Of a DNA stretch of 64,000 bases, positions 33,166-44,201 are shown piece by piece. The position numbers and the translations under genes are program-made. The notes beneath the pieces are model-generated. The model was not told the origin of the DNA. It searched no databases and saw only the letters and a program-made list of their open reading frames with translations. Source of the stretch: Gonocerus acuteangulatus (Eukaryota; Arthropoda; Insecta; Hemiptera; Coreidae). Position 1 is the first letter of the stretch, and the number at the start of each line of letters is the position of its first letter. The stretch covers positions 100,798,533 through 100,862,532 of the forward strand of contig OX328125.1 of the NCBI GenBank assembly GCA_946811695.1. The letters are read 5' to 3'.

Positions 33166-33754
33166 TGAGCGCACTTGCCAAGTTTTTTTTATTTATTTTT
33201 CCTCTAAAAATGATTCTAAGGAAATTTATTGCAAAGTTGAAGTAATTAACGTTGTGACTGGGTGTATTTCCCAGTTTTCAGAACTAAATATTTGCGGTTT
33301 GACCCAGCAGCGATTAAAAACTGTGAAAATATGAATGTTAGCATAAATTAGGAAGTGTCAATAATGTTCGGCTCCTTCCATATTCTATTCACTGAGATGT
33401 ATATTTAGATGAGCATAATTAGTTATTTTACTATATAAATTGTACAGATTTTAAATAAACATTAATTCATAAAAGCAAATATATTTTCGGGTTGCATTAC
33501 TGTTTCATTGAAAGGAGATCGTTGACCTATTGGGATTGCGAAGGGAGATGTAGTCAGGGTTCTGTATCTTAATAAAACTACATTTTTTATAAGAAAATGC
33601 GTTTTACTTTCGTAAACGTTTCGGCTTGAATTTGAAGCCTTTATGAGGACTGTAGAATAATATGAAAGGAGTTAATACAAATTTATATAAAGAAGAAATT
33701 AAAGGAAAATATTATATACAGACAAGGATGTATGATACAGAATTTTTTTATAAT
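33166..33754. other. non-coding stretch with a hammerhead-like motif on the minus strand
   Basis: No gene. The hammerhead-like motif is at 33617-33648 (listed separately). It ends with the hAT target site TTTATAAT (33747-33754). Confidence 0.5.
33617..33648 (-). ncRNA. degenerate hammerhead-like ribozyme motif
   Basis: On the minus strand CTCATAAAGGCTT, a 7-nt loop, then AAGCCGAAACG. Stem II (GGCTT/AAGCC) and GAAA are present, but the CTGANGA box is changed (CTCATAA). It forms an inverted pair with the motif at 35667-35700 across the hAT insertion. Confidence 0.4.
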
Positions 33755-34124
33755 CAGTGTTGGCCAAAAATTATTCAGAATAATGAATAATAAATAATGA
33801 ATAAATCAGTTATTTCATTCTGAATAATGAATAATTTTTCATTCATTATTCATTCAATTCAATGAATAACGAAACTTTTTATTTTTATTCATTATTGAAT
33901 AAAAATGATTTATTGAATAAAAATGATTTATTGAATGAAAATTTTTATTGAATGAAAGCTATTTATTCGAATGAAACAATTTAATAAATGAAATTGATTT
34001 AATTGACTGACATTTTTAGCACATTCTTCCGAAGGAAAGTAGCACTCATGACGGAATTTTTGAAAAATTTCTTCAAATCTTTATCAATCCTACCTAGTAG
34101 ACACCGAAAATGACCCCCGTTAAA

Positions 34125-34168
<44 letters not shown>

Positions 34169-35477
34169 ATACGGGGGTTAACACGATAGCGGCCAGAGTT
34201 TTTGTTTTTTCTTCACGAAACGTCGTATATAGCGTTCAATTAGCAAACGATTGAACGAGTTCGTTAACCACCAAAATCGGTCGACCGGGAGGGGGGTTAA
34301 CCCCGGCCCCAAAACACTAATTTGACCATGCCAGCCTTAGTATTTGTTATATTTCAACGAAACTCGGTATTCGTTATGTTGATCTACAGAGAGAAATACG
34401 TTGTAAAAATAAACTAAATCGGTTCATTAGGAGGGGGGGGGGGGTTTACTCCGGACTCATATTACCAATTTGCCACTACCAGCCGTAATTTTTGTAACAT
34501 TTCAAGGAAACTGGGTATTCGTGGTGGTAATCAACAGAGAAAAATGGGTTGTAAAAATAAACTAAATCGGGTTATTTGGAGGGGGGGTTTACTCCGGACC
34601 TAAAGTACTAATATACTCATACCGGTCGTAATTTCTGCTGTATTGTAACGAAACGCGGTATGCGTCGTGGGTATCTCATGAGAAAAAAGTGTTGTAAAAA
34701 TGAAGTAAATCGGTCTATTGGGAAGGAGGGTTTACTTTAAACTCTGTTTCATTAGAATTAGCCCGCCTGACGTAGGTTCACAAAGCCGCCGCGAGGAGCG
34801 CTACCTCCCACTAGGGGGACTTTATCCTGTTCCTGCGTCAGATCAAAAGACGGTAAATGAAGTTTTTGTGTATTTATTAAGTAGTACAATATCATGTATT
34901 AACATAACTCTGGAAGCAAATTATTTACAAAATTAATAATTGAACAGTTCTCATAAGAAATGTAAATGAGCAGAACTATTCACGGTTTTATTTTATTTAT
35001 ATAGGCTATTTACGGCAAATTATTTACACTACAAAAATTCTGAGGAAAGTGTTTAGATATGCATCTCCTGCGTGACGGACTTTTCGTTAAATACAAGTGA
35101 TTTATTTTAACAGTATTTTCTCATAAAAATGATTAAATTCATTTTACTTTTTCTTATTGTTAATGAAAATTATTTATTTAAGTAATATTGCTTACTGAAT
35201 TTAAAGAATCTGAGTTAGTTGTTCCATGAACCACATTATTTTAAATGTATAAAAATAATAAATGAAGAATGAAAATAATTAATTATTCATTAAATAAAAA
35301 AAATCAGTCAATGAATAAATGAATAAATTTGTATTCAATAAAAATTTATTGAATGATGAGCCAATCCTGTTATTCATAGAATAAAAAAATAATCAGTGGG
35401 TGAATAACTTATTCAATGATTGAATTCTTATTCAATAAAAAATTGTTTGAATGATTATTGAATAATGCCCTACTCTG
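33755..35477. mobile_element. complete non-autonomous hAT element with perfect 8-bp target duplication
   Basis: The left end is CAGTGTTGGCCAAAAATTAT. The right end, reversed, is CAGAGTAGGGCATTATTCAA, the CAGNGTNGG..A type of hAT terminus. TTTATAAT flanks both sides exactly (33747-33754 and 35478-35485). The subterminal 250 bp on each side are runs of GAATAATGAATAA-like sequence. The interior has a (TA)n tract (about 34125-34165) and a diverged tandem repeat (34195-34745). No transposase domain is present in the 1723 bp. Confidence 0.92.
34195..34745 (+). repeat. diverged tandem repeat of about 140 bp inside the hAT element
   Basis: Three to four units with shared blocks: GTAACATTTC..GGAAACT, GGTATTCGT, TTGTAAAAATAAACTAAATC, then GGAGGGGGGGTTTACTCCGG. 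Unit identity is moderate. No coding frame. Confidence 0.75.
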
Positions 35478-35909
35478 TTTATAATCAATCAATGAACAAA
35501 CATGAATGTTTTCTTTAACCAAGTGAATGTGTGTTTAAATCAACGGTAGATTAATACAGATTTACCATATGTATTAATCCACATCTATGTATAATATTGG
35601 GTTTTCTTTCATTTCATCTGTATGTTAGTATAGTAGTATTAACTCTGTCCTCCTTGTTTTACTGCACTGATAAAGGCTTGAATTTCAAGCCGCAACGTCG
35701 GCAAAATTAAACAGAAATTTTTTATAAATAATTTAGTTCTCAAGATATCCAAAACACTGAATATATTTACCTTCGAAATACGAGTAATTATTGTTTTGTC
35801 TCGTTTGTTTTTCATTTATTTAGAAATTTGAAAAAATTGTTTTGTTCTTTTGAACATTTGAGGGATGTAATTGCTTCTTACATCCCTCAACTGGTTACTT
35901 TGTGTCAAG
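35478..35909. other. non-coding stretch with a hammerhead-like motif
   Basis: No gene; the hammerhead-like motif at 35667-35700 is listed separately. A run TGAGGGATGTAATTGCTTCTTACATCCCTCA forms a 10-bp-stem hairpin at about 35860-35890. Confidence 0.45.
35667..35700 (+). ncRNA. degenerate hammerhead-like ribozyme motif
   Basis: CTGATAA, then AGGCTTGAATTTCAAGCC (stem II with loop), then GCAACGTCGG. The conserved G8 of CTGANGA is A, and GAAA is GCAA, so it is probably inactive. Confidence 0.45.
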
Positions 35910-36070
35910 TTTCGTTAAACTTAAACTCTGTCTTATTTTGATTAGGTCTTTTGTTGTAAGTACTGAACATTTCGGTTGAATTGTGTTTGCATGTTTTGCC
36001 TGTTCGTCCGCTACTGCATTCTGTCCGATGTTATAATAACCAGCAACTCAACCGATTGTTACCTTTGAAC
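35910..36070 (-). pseudogene. LINE RNase H C-terminal fragment
   Basis: The minus strand reads AGYYNIGQNAVADEQAKHAN, then TIQPKCSVLTTKDLIKIR. It resembles the RNase H end 'W.PGH..I.GNE.AD..AK.A' and the following linker of I-type LINEs. A frameshift separates it from a Trp codon just upstream. Too short to assign to a clade. Confidence 0.45.
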
Positions 36071-36212
36071 GTTGATCTTTGAGAGTTAATATTTAACTCT
36101 TATGACTTTCCAGGATATGTCACACTCGGTGCGGCTTTTAAACGAGCGTTTTTCTTCGGCGTTACAACCTTGTTTCTTCATAATGGTAAATGATGCTTGG
36201 TGTATTAGCTAA
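36071..36212. other. non-coding spacer
   Basis: Nothing recognised; it ends with the TAA target site. Confidence 0.4.
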
Positions 36213-37176
36213 GGCCGGCCACACACTATGAGGTAGACCTGACAGGTACTATCCGTGAGGTGCACCTGTCCGGTCTACATGTGACCCACACTGTTCAGGT
36301 GTACCGGACAGGTTTGTCAGTCTTCAACATGGATCCTCCAGGAGATGATCAACTTTATCTCTCTCTATTTGCAGTAATATTTGAGACACGTAAAAGCAAA
36401 CGAAAAAAACGCAAACACTGGTGTAAGGAATGGTTGCAGAGAAGAAATAAATTCACCCATATCAATCTGCTGAACGAATTAAGAGATGAACCAACAGATT
36501 ATCGCAATTATCTGCGCATGAGCGAATCAGTTTACATAGAGCTATTGTCACTTGTATCTCCTTTCATTAAGAAGAAATATACACAAATGAGGGCCGCTAT
36601 ATCTCCACACGAAAAACTAACAGCTACTTTGAGAATCTTGAGGAGTCAATTTTCCTCTACTCCTTTCGAATATTAGATCGAAAACTATTAATTTTACTTT
36701 TAGCCATACTCTCGTTTGCATTTGGATATATTTTCTGCAGTTTGTATACTAATTTGCGATATGCAGCATCCCTTTTATTTCTATTGTGAAAATCATCGTC
36801 TTTTATTTTCCATAAACATGGTTCATTTTTATAAATTTCGATGAAATCACTAAGAACTTCGTTAATTTTATGAGAAATTTTAAACTTTTAACTGATTCCA
36901 TAAATAAATAAATAAAAAGGCCACAACGGTAAAACAAATCAACACAAATCAGAGTTGCAGAAAACTGGGACCTCATCAGGTACACCTGACAACCCCCACA
37001 CACACATGAGGTCTACTCGCCTGTGAGGTGGAAATAATCGAATTTTCATCAGGTGTGAGGTCGCCGGAAAGGGTAGAGTGGGGGTAGTAAAGTTCCGCCA
37101 CAGACTATGAGGTAGACCGGACAGGTGCACCGGACGGGTGAATCTGTCCGGTCTACCTCATAGTGTGTGGCGGCCC
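36213..37176 (+). mobile_element. PIF/Harbinger element, internally deleted, with TAA target duplication
   Basis: The left end GGCCGGCCACACACTATGAG and the right end, reversed, GGGCCGCCACACACTATGAG form TIRs of about 35 bp (through GTAGACC.GACAG). TAA flanks both sides (36210-36212 and 37177-37179), matching the TWA target of PIF/Harbinger. Further partial copies of the GAGGTAGACC..ACAGGT motif lie just inside both ends. At 964 bp, it keeps only the first part of the transposase gene. Confidence 0.92.
36329..36676 (+). pseudogene. Harbinger transposase, N-terminal part only
   Basis: I chose Met at 36329 (MDPPGDDQLY) because the 23 codons upstream fall in TIR-like sequence. The frame shows a basic patch (KSKRKKRKHWCKEWLQRR), then LLNELRDEPTDYRNYLRMSE and VYIELLSLVSPFIKKKYTQM. 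It ends in ISPHEKLTATLRIL, a typical start of HARBI1-type nucleases where the fold begins. The following catalytic D..D..E region is missing. After LRIL the frame runs into unrelated sequence and stops. The partner Myb-like gene of active elements is also absent. Confidence 0.85.
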
Positions 37177-37179
37177 TAA

Positions 37180-37728
37180 CCAATATGCATTTGGACCAAC
37201 TGAGGAAGCCGGCTGTAGTGCTGGAGATAATTATTGGTTTTAAAAAAACGCACCACTGATAAGATATGCCGAAAAGTTAATATATGTAAAGTGTTGTTTA
37301 GGAAGAGTAAACAAATTAAATACAAAATATTACACAAATGTTGGTTTGTAATGGAACTATGTAGTTAAAATCCACTGTATTTGTATTGGAGTAGATTTGG
37401 ACTTTCGCCAATTACGTCAGATACAATAGTCTGTTCATTGGAACAAGCAGGGTTTGGCAAGGATATTGACGGCTCACAGGCCTGGACTACTGGCTCTAGG
37501 GGAGCAGGCTGCTTTTATTCCACTAATACAAAAATACATTCTCAATAACAATAAAAAGTTAAAGCTTTAATATAAAAATATATAAATTTAACTTAATATC
37601 TAATTCTTTGTTAAACCAGCAATTCCACAATTAATAAACTTCTGCGTTTAAAAACTTTATTTTAGCCATTATAAAAGTACATTACTACTATATTATACAA
37701 AATAGGGACTATATGGGTGGTCATAGAC

Positions 37729-37730
<2 letters not shown>
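37180..37730. other. AT-rich non-coding stretch
   Basis: No gene recognised. Confidence 0.45.
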
Positions 37731-37784
<54 letters not shown>

Positions 37785-37912
37785 GGCGCATCAACTATTT
37801 GGCTATTAGCGCCGGGCTATCTACAGGTCGCCACCCTTGTATAATGCCAACAGCACATCGTCGGTCACCCATTCAGGTACTGACCACGCCCGACGTTTAA
37901 GTAGGTAATTAT
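37731..37912 (-). mobile_element. 5S rRNA-derived SINE (minus strand)
   Basis: A T-run of about 52 (poly-A tail on the minus strand) is followed by ACGGCGCATC. The minus strand then reads upstream to a 5S-like head: AACGTCGGGCGTGGTCAGTACCTGAATGGGTGACC in pieces, ending at the TGTTGGC type of 5S 3' end. The front half of 5S is missing. Confidence 0.85.
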
Positions 37913-38765
37913 TAAAAAAAAAAGAAGGCATTTATATTATTTTATTGATTTAAGAATACTTAACAGCAAAATCCCAGAGTTTTTCTTTTAAAATCTTATA
38001 GTTTATACTTTTAAGAATGTATCCATGAAAAAAGAACTTGATTTTATGGAGCGCCTTTTATTTTTATCGATTTTTGAAATTTTTATGTTTTTAATGTATT
38101 TTAAATTAAAATTTTGTTTTTAAATAAATACACTTAGCAACCAGAAAGATAACAGATTGTAAATATATTTTTTCCATATTCAAAATATTATTGTGACCAT
38201 TTTGGTGAAAATCCCATTGAGATATCATTAACATTAACAGAGTAATGATTTTTTTAGTAAATGAAAGTCGCTTTGACTTAAATCGTCGGTAACAGCAAAA
38301 GCAAGTTTTATAGACAACTTTAAAAATTCATAACGCAAAAAGTATTGAAGATATCTAACTAAAATTTGGAATATATCATTAGAATGACCAGTTCAACAAA
38401 TAAAAAAAGTTTCAGGCAATTCTGAGGACATGGGTTTCATGGCCTGGATGATCTGATATGGACTGACCCAAAATTCAATTTTCAAATCTTTAATTTTTAT
38501 GAGAATTAGGTCGTCAGTTTAAGCCATGTCATTAGGATTCTAATCTATTAAACAACTGTACAATACATAGAAATTCATAGGCCATTAATTAGTTCATGTT
38601 TAAATCTTCATTTTTGATATAAAATAGGCAGAAGGTGGATTAATTAAGGACACTTCTCCATTTAGTGAATTAGCGCTACCGGTTTTACATCCATTGATGC
38701 CTGCTCAGGTGCTGTACGAATAATTTAATTTATTTCTTAAATTATATTAAATTTAGAAGGATATC
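37913..38765. other. AT-rich non-coding stretch
   Basis: No gene or repeat recognised. Confidence 0.45.
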
Positions 38766-38935
38766 TGCCACCGGCTGTTGAAAACCGAAGTTAAGCAACG
38801 TCGGGCTTGCCCGGTGCCTGAATGGGTGACTGACTGGGTCCTGTTGGCTTTAGAAAAGGGTGGAAACCTATAGATAGTCAGGCGGTAATAGACCAGTTAT
38901 TGATGAGCATAATAAAATAAAACGTTAAAAAAAAA
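38766..38935 (+). mobile_element. 5S rRNA-derived SINE, 5'-truncated copy
   Basis: AACCGAAGTTAAGCAACGTC, GGGTGACTGAC and CCTGTTGGC match the 3' two-thirds of 5S rRNA. GGGTGGAAACCTATAGATAG and a TTGATGAGCATAATAAAAT tail follow. Confidence 0.85.
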
Positions 38936-39059
38936 TTAATCATGTGAATTAAAATATCTTTTCGTCAAATTGTTCAAGTCTCATCCATTAAAGCAAAAAA
39001 AAAAAAATAATAATAATTTTTTTATATCACTTTTTTTTTCTTTTTTTAAAAATAATATG
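38936..39059. other. homopolymer-rich spacer
   Basis: A and T runs; nothing else. Confidence 0.4.
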
Positions 39060-39317
39060 GATAACTATATGGGTAACGCTGTTACCCGGCGTGCCATGCT
39101 ACACCTAATTTCTGCATATAGAAAAGCCTAAATAAATTAGAAAGCAAATAAGTATTATTAAAATCAAATAACACGAATGTGTAACTGTTTCGAACCCGTG
39201 ACCTCTCAAATGTGAGTCCTAGACGACTTTGACCTAACCTATAACCCCCCCCCCCCCCGTATCAAGACATACATGTATGCCAAGTTTGGTAAAAATCGGT
39301 CTAACAGTGTGGATTTT

Positions 39318-39354
<37 letters not shown>

Positions 39355-39768
39355 ACATACAGACAGCAGCTGGTAAACGTTTTTGACCTGGCCTATGACA
39401 CTCCCCTGATCAAGACCACCCTGTGTGCCCAGTTTGATCAAAATCTGTCAAACGGTGTGGGTTTGTATAAAGAACAAACATACAGACAGACAGATGGTAG
39501 CCGTTTTGACCTAGCCTAAGGCAATCGCAGTATCAAGAGCTATCATTATTCCAAGTTTGGTCAAAATCGGACGAACGGTGTGGATTTGTATAAGGGACAA
39601 ACATACAGACAGACAGCTGGTAGATTTTTTTGACCTAGCCTAGGAGATTTCTCGTATCAAGACCTACCATTATTCCAAGTTTGGTCAAAATCGGTCAAAC
39701 GGTGTGGATTTGTATAAGGAACAAACAAACAGAAAAACAGACAGACACGTGATTTTTATATATATAGA
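39060..39768 (+). mobile_element. Helentron/HINE-like element with internal tandem repeats
   Basis: It starts near GGTAACGCTGTTACCCGGCG, TGCCATGCTACACC, and ends TTTTTATATATATAGAT. Inside are four to five diverged units of about 112 bp: TTTTGACCTAGCCTA, then CCAAGTTTGGTCAAAATCGG, GGTGTGGATTTGTATAA, ACATACAGACAGACAGCTGG. Such ends and 'TCAAAATCGGTC' blocks are typical of insect non-autonomous Helentron/Helitron elements (family knowledge; exact ends not proven). Relatives are at 42318-43125, 44318-45005 and 58380-58995. Repeating frames (FDQNLSNGVGLYKEQTYRQT) are repeat artefacts. A poly(A) of about 33 interrupts it at 39321-39353. Confidence 0.6.
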
Positions 39769-40381
39769 TTTCATTTTATTTTTTGTTTATTATTATTATT
39801 ATTAATCTTCAGAACCCTAAAGTTTGTGAATTGGAAAAGATGGTTTATTATGACATGATTTCCAAGTAAAGTTTTATTGTCTTGTACGGCAGAATTCATT
39901 ATGAGCTCTTTGTTATTATTTTATGTATTTCCGAGGATTCTCCAATATATACTTTATTATAGTTCTCTCTAGCTTTTCTTATAATATATTATGTCATGAT
40001 TATATTGCCATATTTATTTTATTGTTATTGCAAGGGAAGCTATTTTCCTTGTCTTCAAACGGCTATATAATTTGTCCTATATTCTTGATTCTATTAAAGG
40101 GCTTAAATGCTTCCTTAACTAATGAAAAATTACATTTAAAACTGGAGTTTTCAACTAAAGTCCCCAAGAATTTCAAAATTAAAAACCATTAACTTATCTA
40201 TATCACAAGAAATTATGAGAAAAAAAAATAAATAAATAAATAAAATGTCACTTTTGTTTGTTGTTGTTTTGTTTTTTTTAATAATATGGATAATTTCATT
40301 TTATTTTTTGTTTTTTATTATTATTAATCTTCAGAACCCTAAAGTTTGTGAAGTGGAAAACATGGTTTATTATGACATGAT

Positions 40382-40410
40382 GGTGCTAATGATCCTGGAA
40401 ATAGATGCAC

Positions 40411-40463
<53 letters not shown>
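40382..40463 (+). mobile_element. minimal retroposon (hairpin plus long A-tail) with 12-bp target duplication
   Basis: GGTGCTAATGATCCTGGAAA, TAGATGCACC, then about 52 A. It is flanked by TTATGACATGAT on both sides (40370-40381 and 40464-40475). The uninserted site, TTATGACATGAT once, is at 39848-39859. Confidence 0.93.
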
Positions 40464-40465
<2 letters not shown>

Positions 40466-40997
40466 ATGACATGATTTCCAAGTAATGTTTTATTGTCTTG
40501 TACGGCAACATTCATTATGAGCTCTTTGTTATTATTTTATGTATTTCCGAGGATTCTCCAATATATACTTTATTATAGTTCTCTCTAGCTTTTCTTATAA
40601 TATATTACATCATGATTATATTGCCATATTTATTTTATTGTTATTGCAAGGGAAGCTCTTTTTCTTGTCTTCAAACGGCTATATAATTTGTCCTATATTC
40701 TTGATTCTATTAAAGGGCTTAAATGCTTCCTTAACTAATGAAAAATTATATTTAAAACTGGAGTTTTCAACTAAAGTCCCCAAGCATTTCAAAATTAAAA
40801 ACCATTAACTTATCTATATTACAAGAAATTATGAGAAAAAAAAATAAATAAATAAATAAAATGTCACTTTTGTTTGTTGTTGTTTTGTTTTTTTTAATAA
40901 TATGGATAATTTCATTTTATTTTTTGTTTTTTATTATTATTAATCTTCAGAACCCTAAAGTTTGTGAAGTGGAAAACATGGTTTATTATGACATGAT

Positions 40998-41026
40998 GGT
41001 GCTAATGATCCTGGAAATAGATGCAC

Positions 41027-41079
<53 letters not shown>
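40998..41079 (+). mobile_element. minimal retroposon, tandem-duplicated copy
   Basis: Identical in layout to 40382-40463, exactly 616 bp downstream, with the same TTATGACATGAT flanks. It was duplicated together with the 616-bp unit rather than inserted anew. Confidence 0.93.
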
Positions 41080-41081
<2 letters not shown>

Positions 41082-41460
41082 ATGACATGATTTCCAAGTA
41101 ATGTTTTATTGTCTTGTACGGCAACATTCATTATGAGCTCTTTGTTATTATTTTATGTATTTCCGAGGATTCTCCAATATATACTTTATTATAGTTCTCT
41201 CTAGCTTTTCTTATAATATATTATTGCCATATTTATTTTATTGTTATTGCAAGGGAAGCTCTTTTTCTTGTCTTCAAGCGGCTATATAATTTGTCCTATA
41301 TTCTTGATTCTATTAAAGGGCTTAAATGCTTCCTTAACTAATGAAAAATTATATTTAAAACTGGAGTTTTCAACTAAAGTCCCCAAGCATTTCAAAATTA
41401 AAAACCATTAACTTATCTTTATTACAAGAAATTATGGAAAAATAAATAAATAAATAAAAT

Positions 41461-42189
41461 GTCACTACATTAAACATTGGAGTAGATTTTCTTAAAACAA
41501 GGGTTTTCAAATCTGGCAATAAGCTAGCGCGTTCAATTTTCACCTGATCAACTTCAAATTGTAACTGCAGCTTTCCCTAATAGATAATGAAAATTGTTCA
41601 TCATTTTCGAAAAAAAAAAATAATAGTAATTTACTAGATTTTATTTTCTCCTTTCAAAATAATTGTATTTTATTTGTTGTAGATTAAAAATTTCCGCCTA
41701 ACTCCCGTGCGAGCCACATTTATTGAAGAATTAAAACTCTTTTTTTAATAGTTAAACATTCCATAAAAACTTAAGACTTAAAGAATTTATTAATTTGTTC
41801 TTCGTAAATGACATTGATTTTAATTACACAGTATAGAATTACCCCTTAATTGCAGCATGTCAATTTAATTCATCCAATGGAGCCAAAACCAAACAGGATA
41901 TTTTGCGTTCAAATTCAAAAAGCGTAAAGAGTAATTTTCTCTAATAAAAAAATAGCGACGAACTTTACACATCTTAAAACTATTAATATATACGTAAAAA
42001 TGTAAAAAAAAAAAACTTAAAAAAATAAGTATAATAAAACTACATTGTATCATGTTAAACTACTATAAACAAGCAAGTACAATAAATAACATAAGGAAGG
42101 TATCACCTCACTTGGTAACCTGTAAAGAATAAATATGTTATATGTAAGGAATGAATATGTAACATTGTATAATTGTGTAATTCGATATT
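41461..42189. other. AT-rich non-coding stretch
   Basis: No gene recognised; the 62-codon minus-strand frame (41865-42053) is AT-driven. Confidence 0.45.
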
Positions 42190-42265
42190 TAATTAATTAA
42201 TTTACTTAATTTATAGAGTTCGGCTACTGAGGCGAAAAACTCTTTAAACGTCAGTTGTCAGCTAA
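42190..42265 (-). mobile_element. SINE-like tail segment (minus strand), second copy
   Basis: TTTATAGAGTTCGGCTACTG, AGGCGAAAAACTCTTTAAAC: same as 26640-26710, with compensating GAGTT/AACTC pairing. Confidence 0.5.
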
Positions 42266-42317
42266 CGTTTTTTCTAATTAATTGCAAAACCTGGTTTAAA
42301 TGTATAATCTCATTTGT

Positions 42318-43125
42318 TTATAGATAGTCTAGCTGTTACCCAGTGTGCCATGCTACATCTACTTTCTGCCTATGACTCTCCCCGTATCAAGATATACCTG
42401 TATACCAAGTTACGTCAAAATCGGTCAAACGGTGTGAATTATCGATGTGAATATCTGTCTAGTAATTCATAAAGCAGACGGCACAGGCCAGCACCACAGC
42501 AAATCATAAAACAGCCGACAGAGGCCAGCACCACAGCCTGCGAGTATATAGCTCTTTTCAAAGAAAGGCCAGCGCTCCTTAGTTAGACAGTGACTGTAAT
42601 CTGCATTACATGATTATATAATGATGTAAAGTCATCAATGAGTTCGAGTTATTCTAATTATCAAGAATATCAACAAATGCCAACGGCCATAGCCACGTTG
42701 AACACACCGGTTCCCGTAGATCACCAAAGTTAAGGAACGTCGGGCGCGGTCAGTACCTGAATGGGTGACCGACCACGTGCTGTTGGCATTATAAAAGGGT
42801 GGCAACCTGTAGATAGCCCTGCGCAAATAGCCAAATAGTTGATGCGCCATTAAAAACGAAAAAAAAATATCAACAAATAAATTTGAGACATTATTAAAAA
42901 TGGCCGTCAGAATCTGAATGGTTCAGTGTAGCCATTTTTTTCCAACAAAACTTTTGGCCAAATTTTGAAATTTGACTATTTTGACCTAGCCTAGGAGATT
43001 TCCCGTATCAAGACCTACCTTTGGCCAATTTTGGTCAAAATCGGTCAAACGGTGTAGATTTGTATAAGGAACAAACAGATGAACGGACAAAGACAGACAT
43101 GTGATTTTTACATATATAGATATAA
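42318..43125 (+). mobile_element. Helentron/HINE-like element interrupted by a 5S-SINE
   Basis: The left part (42330-42445) has AGCTGTTACCCAGTGTGCCA and TCAAAATCGGTCAAACGGTG. The right part (42975-43125) resumes with TTTTGACCTAGCCTAGGAGA and ends TTTTTACATATATAGATA. Between them lie a direct duplication of AGGCCAGCACCACAGC (about 42487 and 42523) and the 5S-SINE. Confidence 0.5.
42676..42870 (+). mobile_element. 5S rRNA-derived SINE, full head
   Basis: The head, about 42678-42788, is recognisable over nearly all of 5S rRNA: GCCAACGGCCATAGCCACGT, TGAACACACCGGTTCCCGTA, GATCACCAAAGTTAAGGAAC, GTCGGGCGCGGTCAGTACC, GAATGGGTGACCG, CGTGCTGTTGGC. About 10 nt of 5S are missing before CGTGCTG. The internal promoter region (A box, IE, C box) is largely kept. 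The body GGGTGGCAACCTGTAGATAG follows, then the tail GCGCAAATAGCCAAATAGTT, GATGCGCCATTAAAA. A functional 5S gene is excluded by the deletion and the SINE body. Confidence 0.92.
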
Positions 43126-43848
43126 GTAATATTGTAATTGATTTATATATGTATGTAACAATTGGTTCGAGCGAATCGCCTTAGACGCGGATGCTCATAA
43201 AAAAAAAATGAAAATGTAATTCGAAAAGGTATTAATTTGGGGCAAATATCGTCCAGTGCATTGTATGTTGGTTTAATAAATCCCTGCTCACTGTTCTGTG
43301 GCATAATATAAAAATACATAAAGCCGTAAAAAAAAGCGAGGAAGATAGAAAGAGAATTCTAGTCACGCCCTGATTGAAAAAATGAAGGCGTGACCGCAGC
43401 TTGAAAAAGGCCCCTACGTGAAGAGCCAATCTGAATACATGACAGGTCTAGGGGTTTGGATTATATCAGATTTTTATAGGAACATCTCTTTGCCTCGGCT
43501 CCCCAAAATATTACTCATTTTAATGTAAGTCAGTCCAGTAGGGGCATATGTTTAAACAATGTACCATGTTGTCTATCTTGAAAAATTAAATTAATTAAAA
43601 GAGGAGGCAGGGTAGTAATTTAAAAAAATCCGATTCGTAGGAACTGCTTTCTTATCCAGTGTCATTTTGAAAACTTAGAATAGAAACAGTTAATTTTTCC
43701 TCTTAATCTTTCGTGAAAAATGGAAGCACATGAAACAATGTAAAATGCCATCTGATAGCGAACCAATATCATAGGCACCACAAAATGCAATTACTTATTA
43801 GCCCTTATCCTAGGAGAAAATTAATCCATTAAAACCCTGATTTATCCG

Positions 43849-43850
<2 letters not shown>
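43126..43850. other. non-coding stretch with a SINE tail and a family X remnant
   Basis: At about 43166-43210 the segment GAGCGAATCGCCTTAGACGC, GGATGCTC plus A10 is another hairpin-with-A-tail. At 43626-43690 the segment AATCCGATTCGTAGGAACTG, then CTTATCCAGTG, is a decayed family X terminus. No gene. Confidence 0.45.
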
Positions 43851-43916
<66 letters not shown>

Positions 43917-44050
43917 CAGCGTTATTTTCATGATCTATTAGTTGTGCAACGCAACATTATATAGTCGGCTCATCAGGATTGCTACATGATATCAACCTCA
44001 CAGGCGAGTTTCCGTATGGGAGAAGGGCGGAAACGTCCGAAAATTCAGTC
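43851..44050 (+). repeat. (TA)n tract plus family X 3' segment
   Basis: TA at 43851-43913 is followed by ACCAGCGTTATTTTCATGAT and TATAGTCGGCTCATCAGG. It ends with GAGTTTCCGTATGGGAGAAG, a decayed version of the hairpin end seen at 5555 and 29480. Confidence 0.65.
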
Positions 44051-44201
44051 ACGCAGGAGCTACACATCTAAGAACATTTCTCCGGAAGCTTCACTTCTTA
44101 TCGCTGAATGTTGTAATTAAACTTAACTTCAAAAATACAAAATAAACTTCAATAGTTGTGGTCGAAGATATAAATCGTTCTCTTTATACGATCACGATAT
44201 A
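44051..44201. other. short spacer
   Basis: Nothing recognised. Confidence 0.4.

Larger units (their letters stand above)
39769..41460 (+). repeat. 616-bp tandem repeat, about 2.7 copies
   Basis: Three successive segments share TTTCATTTTATTTTTTGTTT, CTTCAGAACCCTAAAGTTTG, TGTATTTCCGAGGATTCTCC and AAGGGCTTAAATGCTTCCTT, at a 616-bp offset between the second and third. The identical pairs of 89- and 74-codon frames are consequences of the duplication. The left-most target site (39848-39859) lacks the retroposon found at the same place in copies 2 and 3. Confidence 0.95.

Noticed and set aside
39277..39519. 80-codon frame with repeated FDQNLSNGVGLYKEQTYRQT
   Set aside because: The same peptide arises in several Helentron-like repeat copies in different contexts; repeat artefact.
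42678..42788. 5S rRNA gene
   Set aside because: About 10 nt are missing near the 3' end and the sequence continues into a SINE body and A-rich tail.
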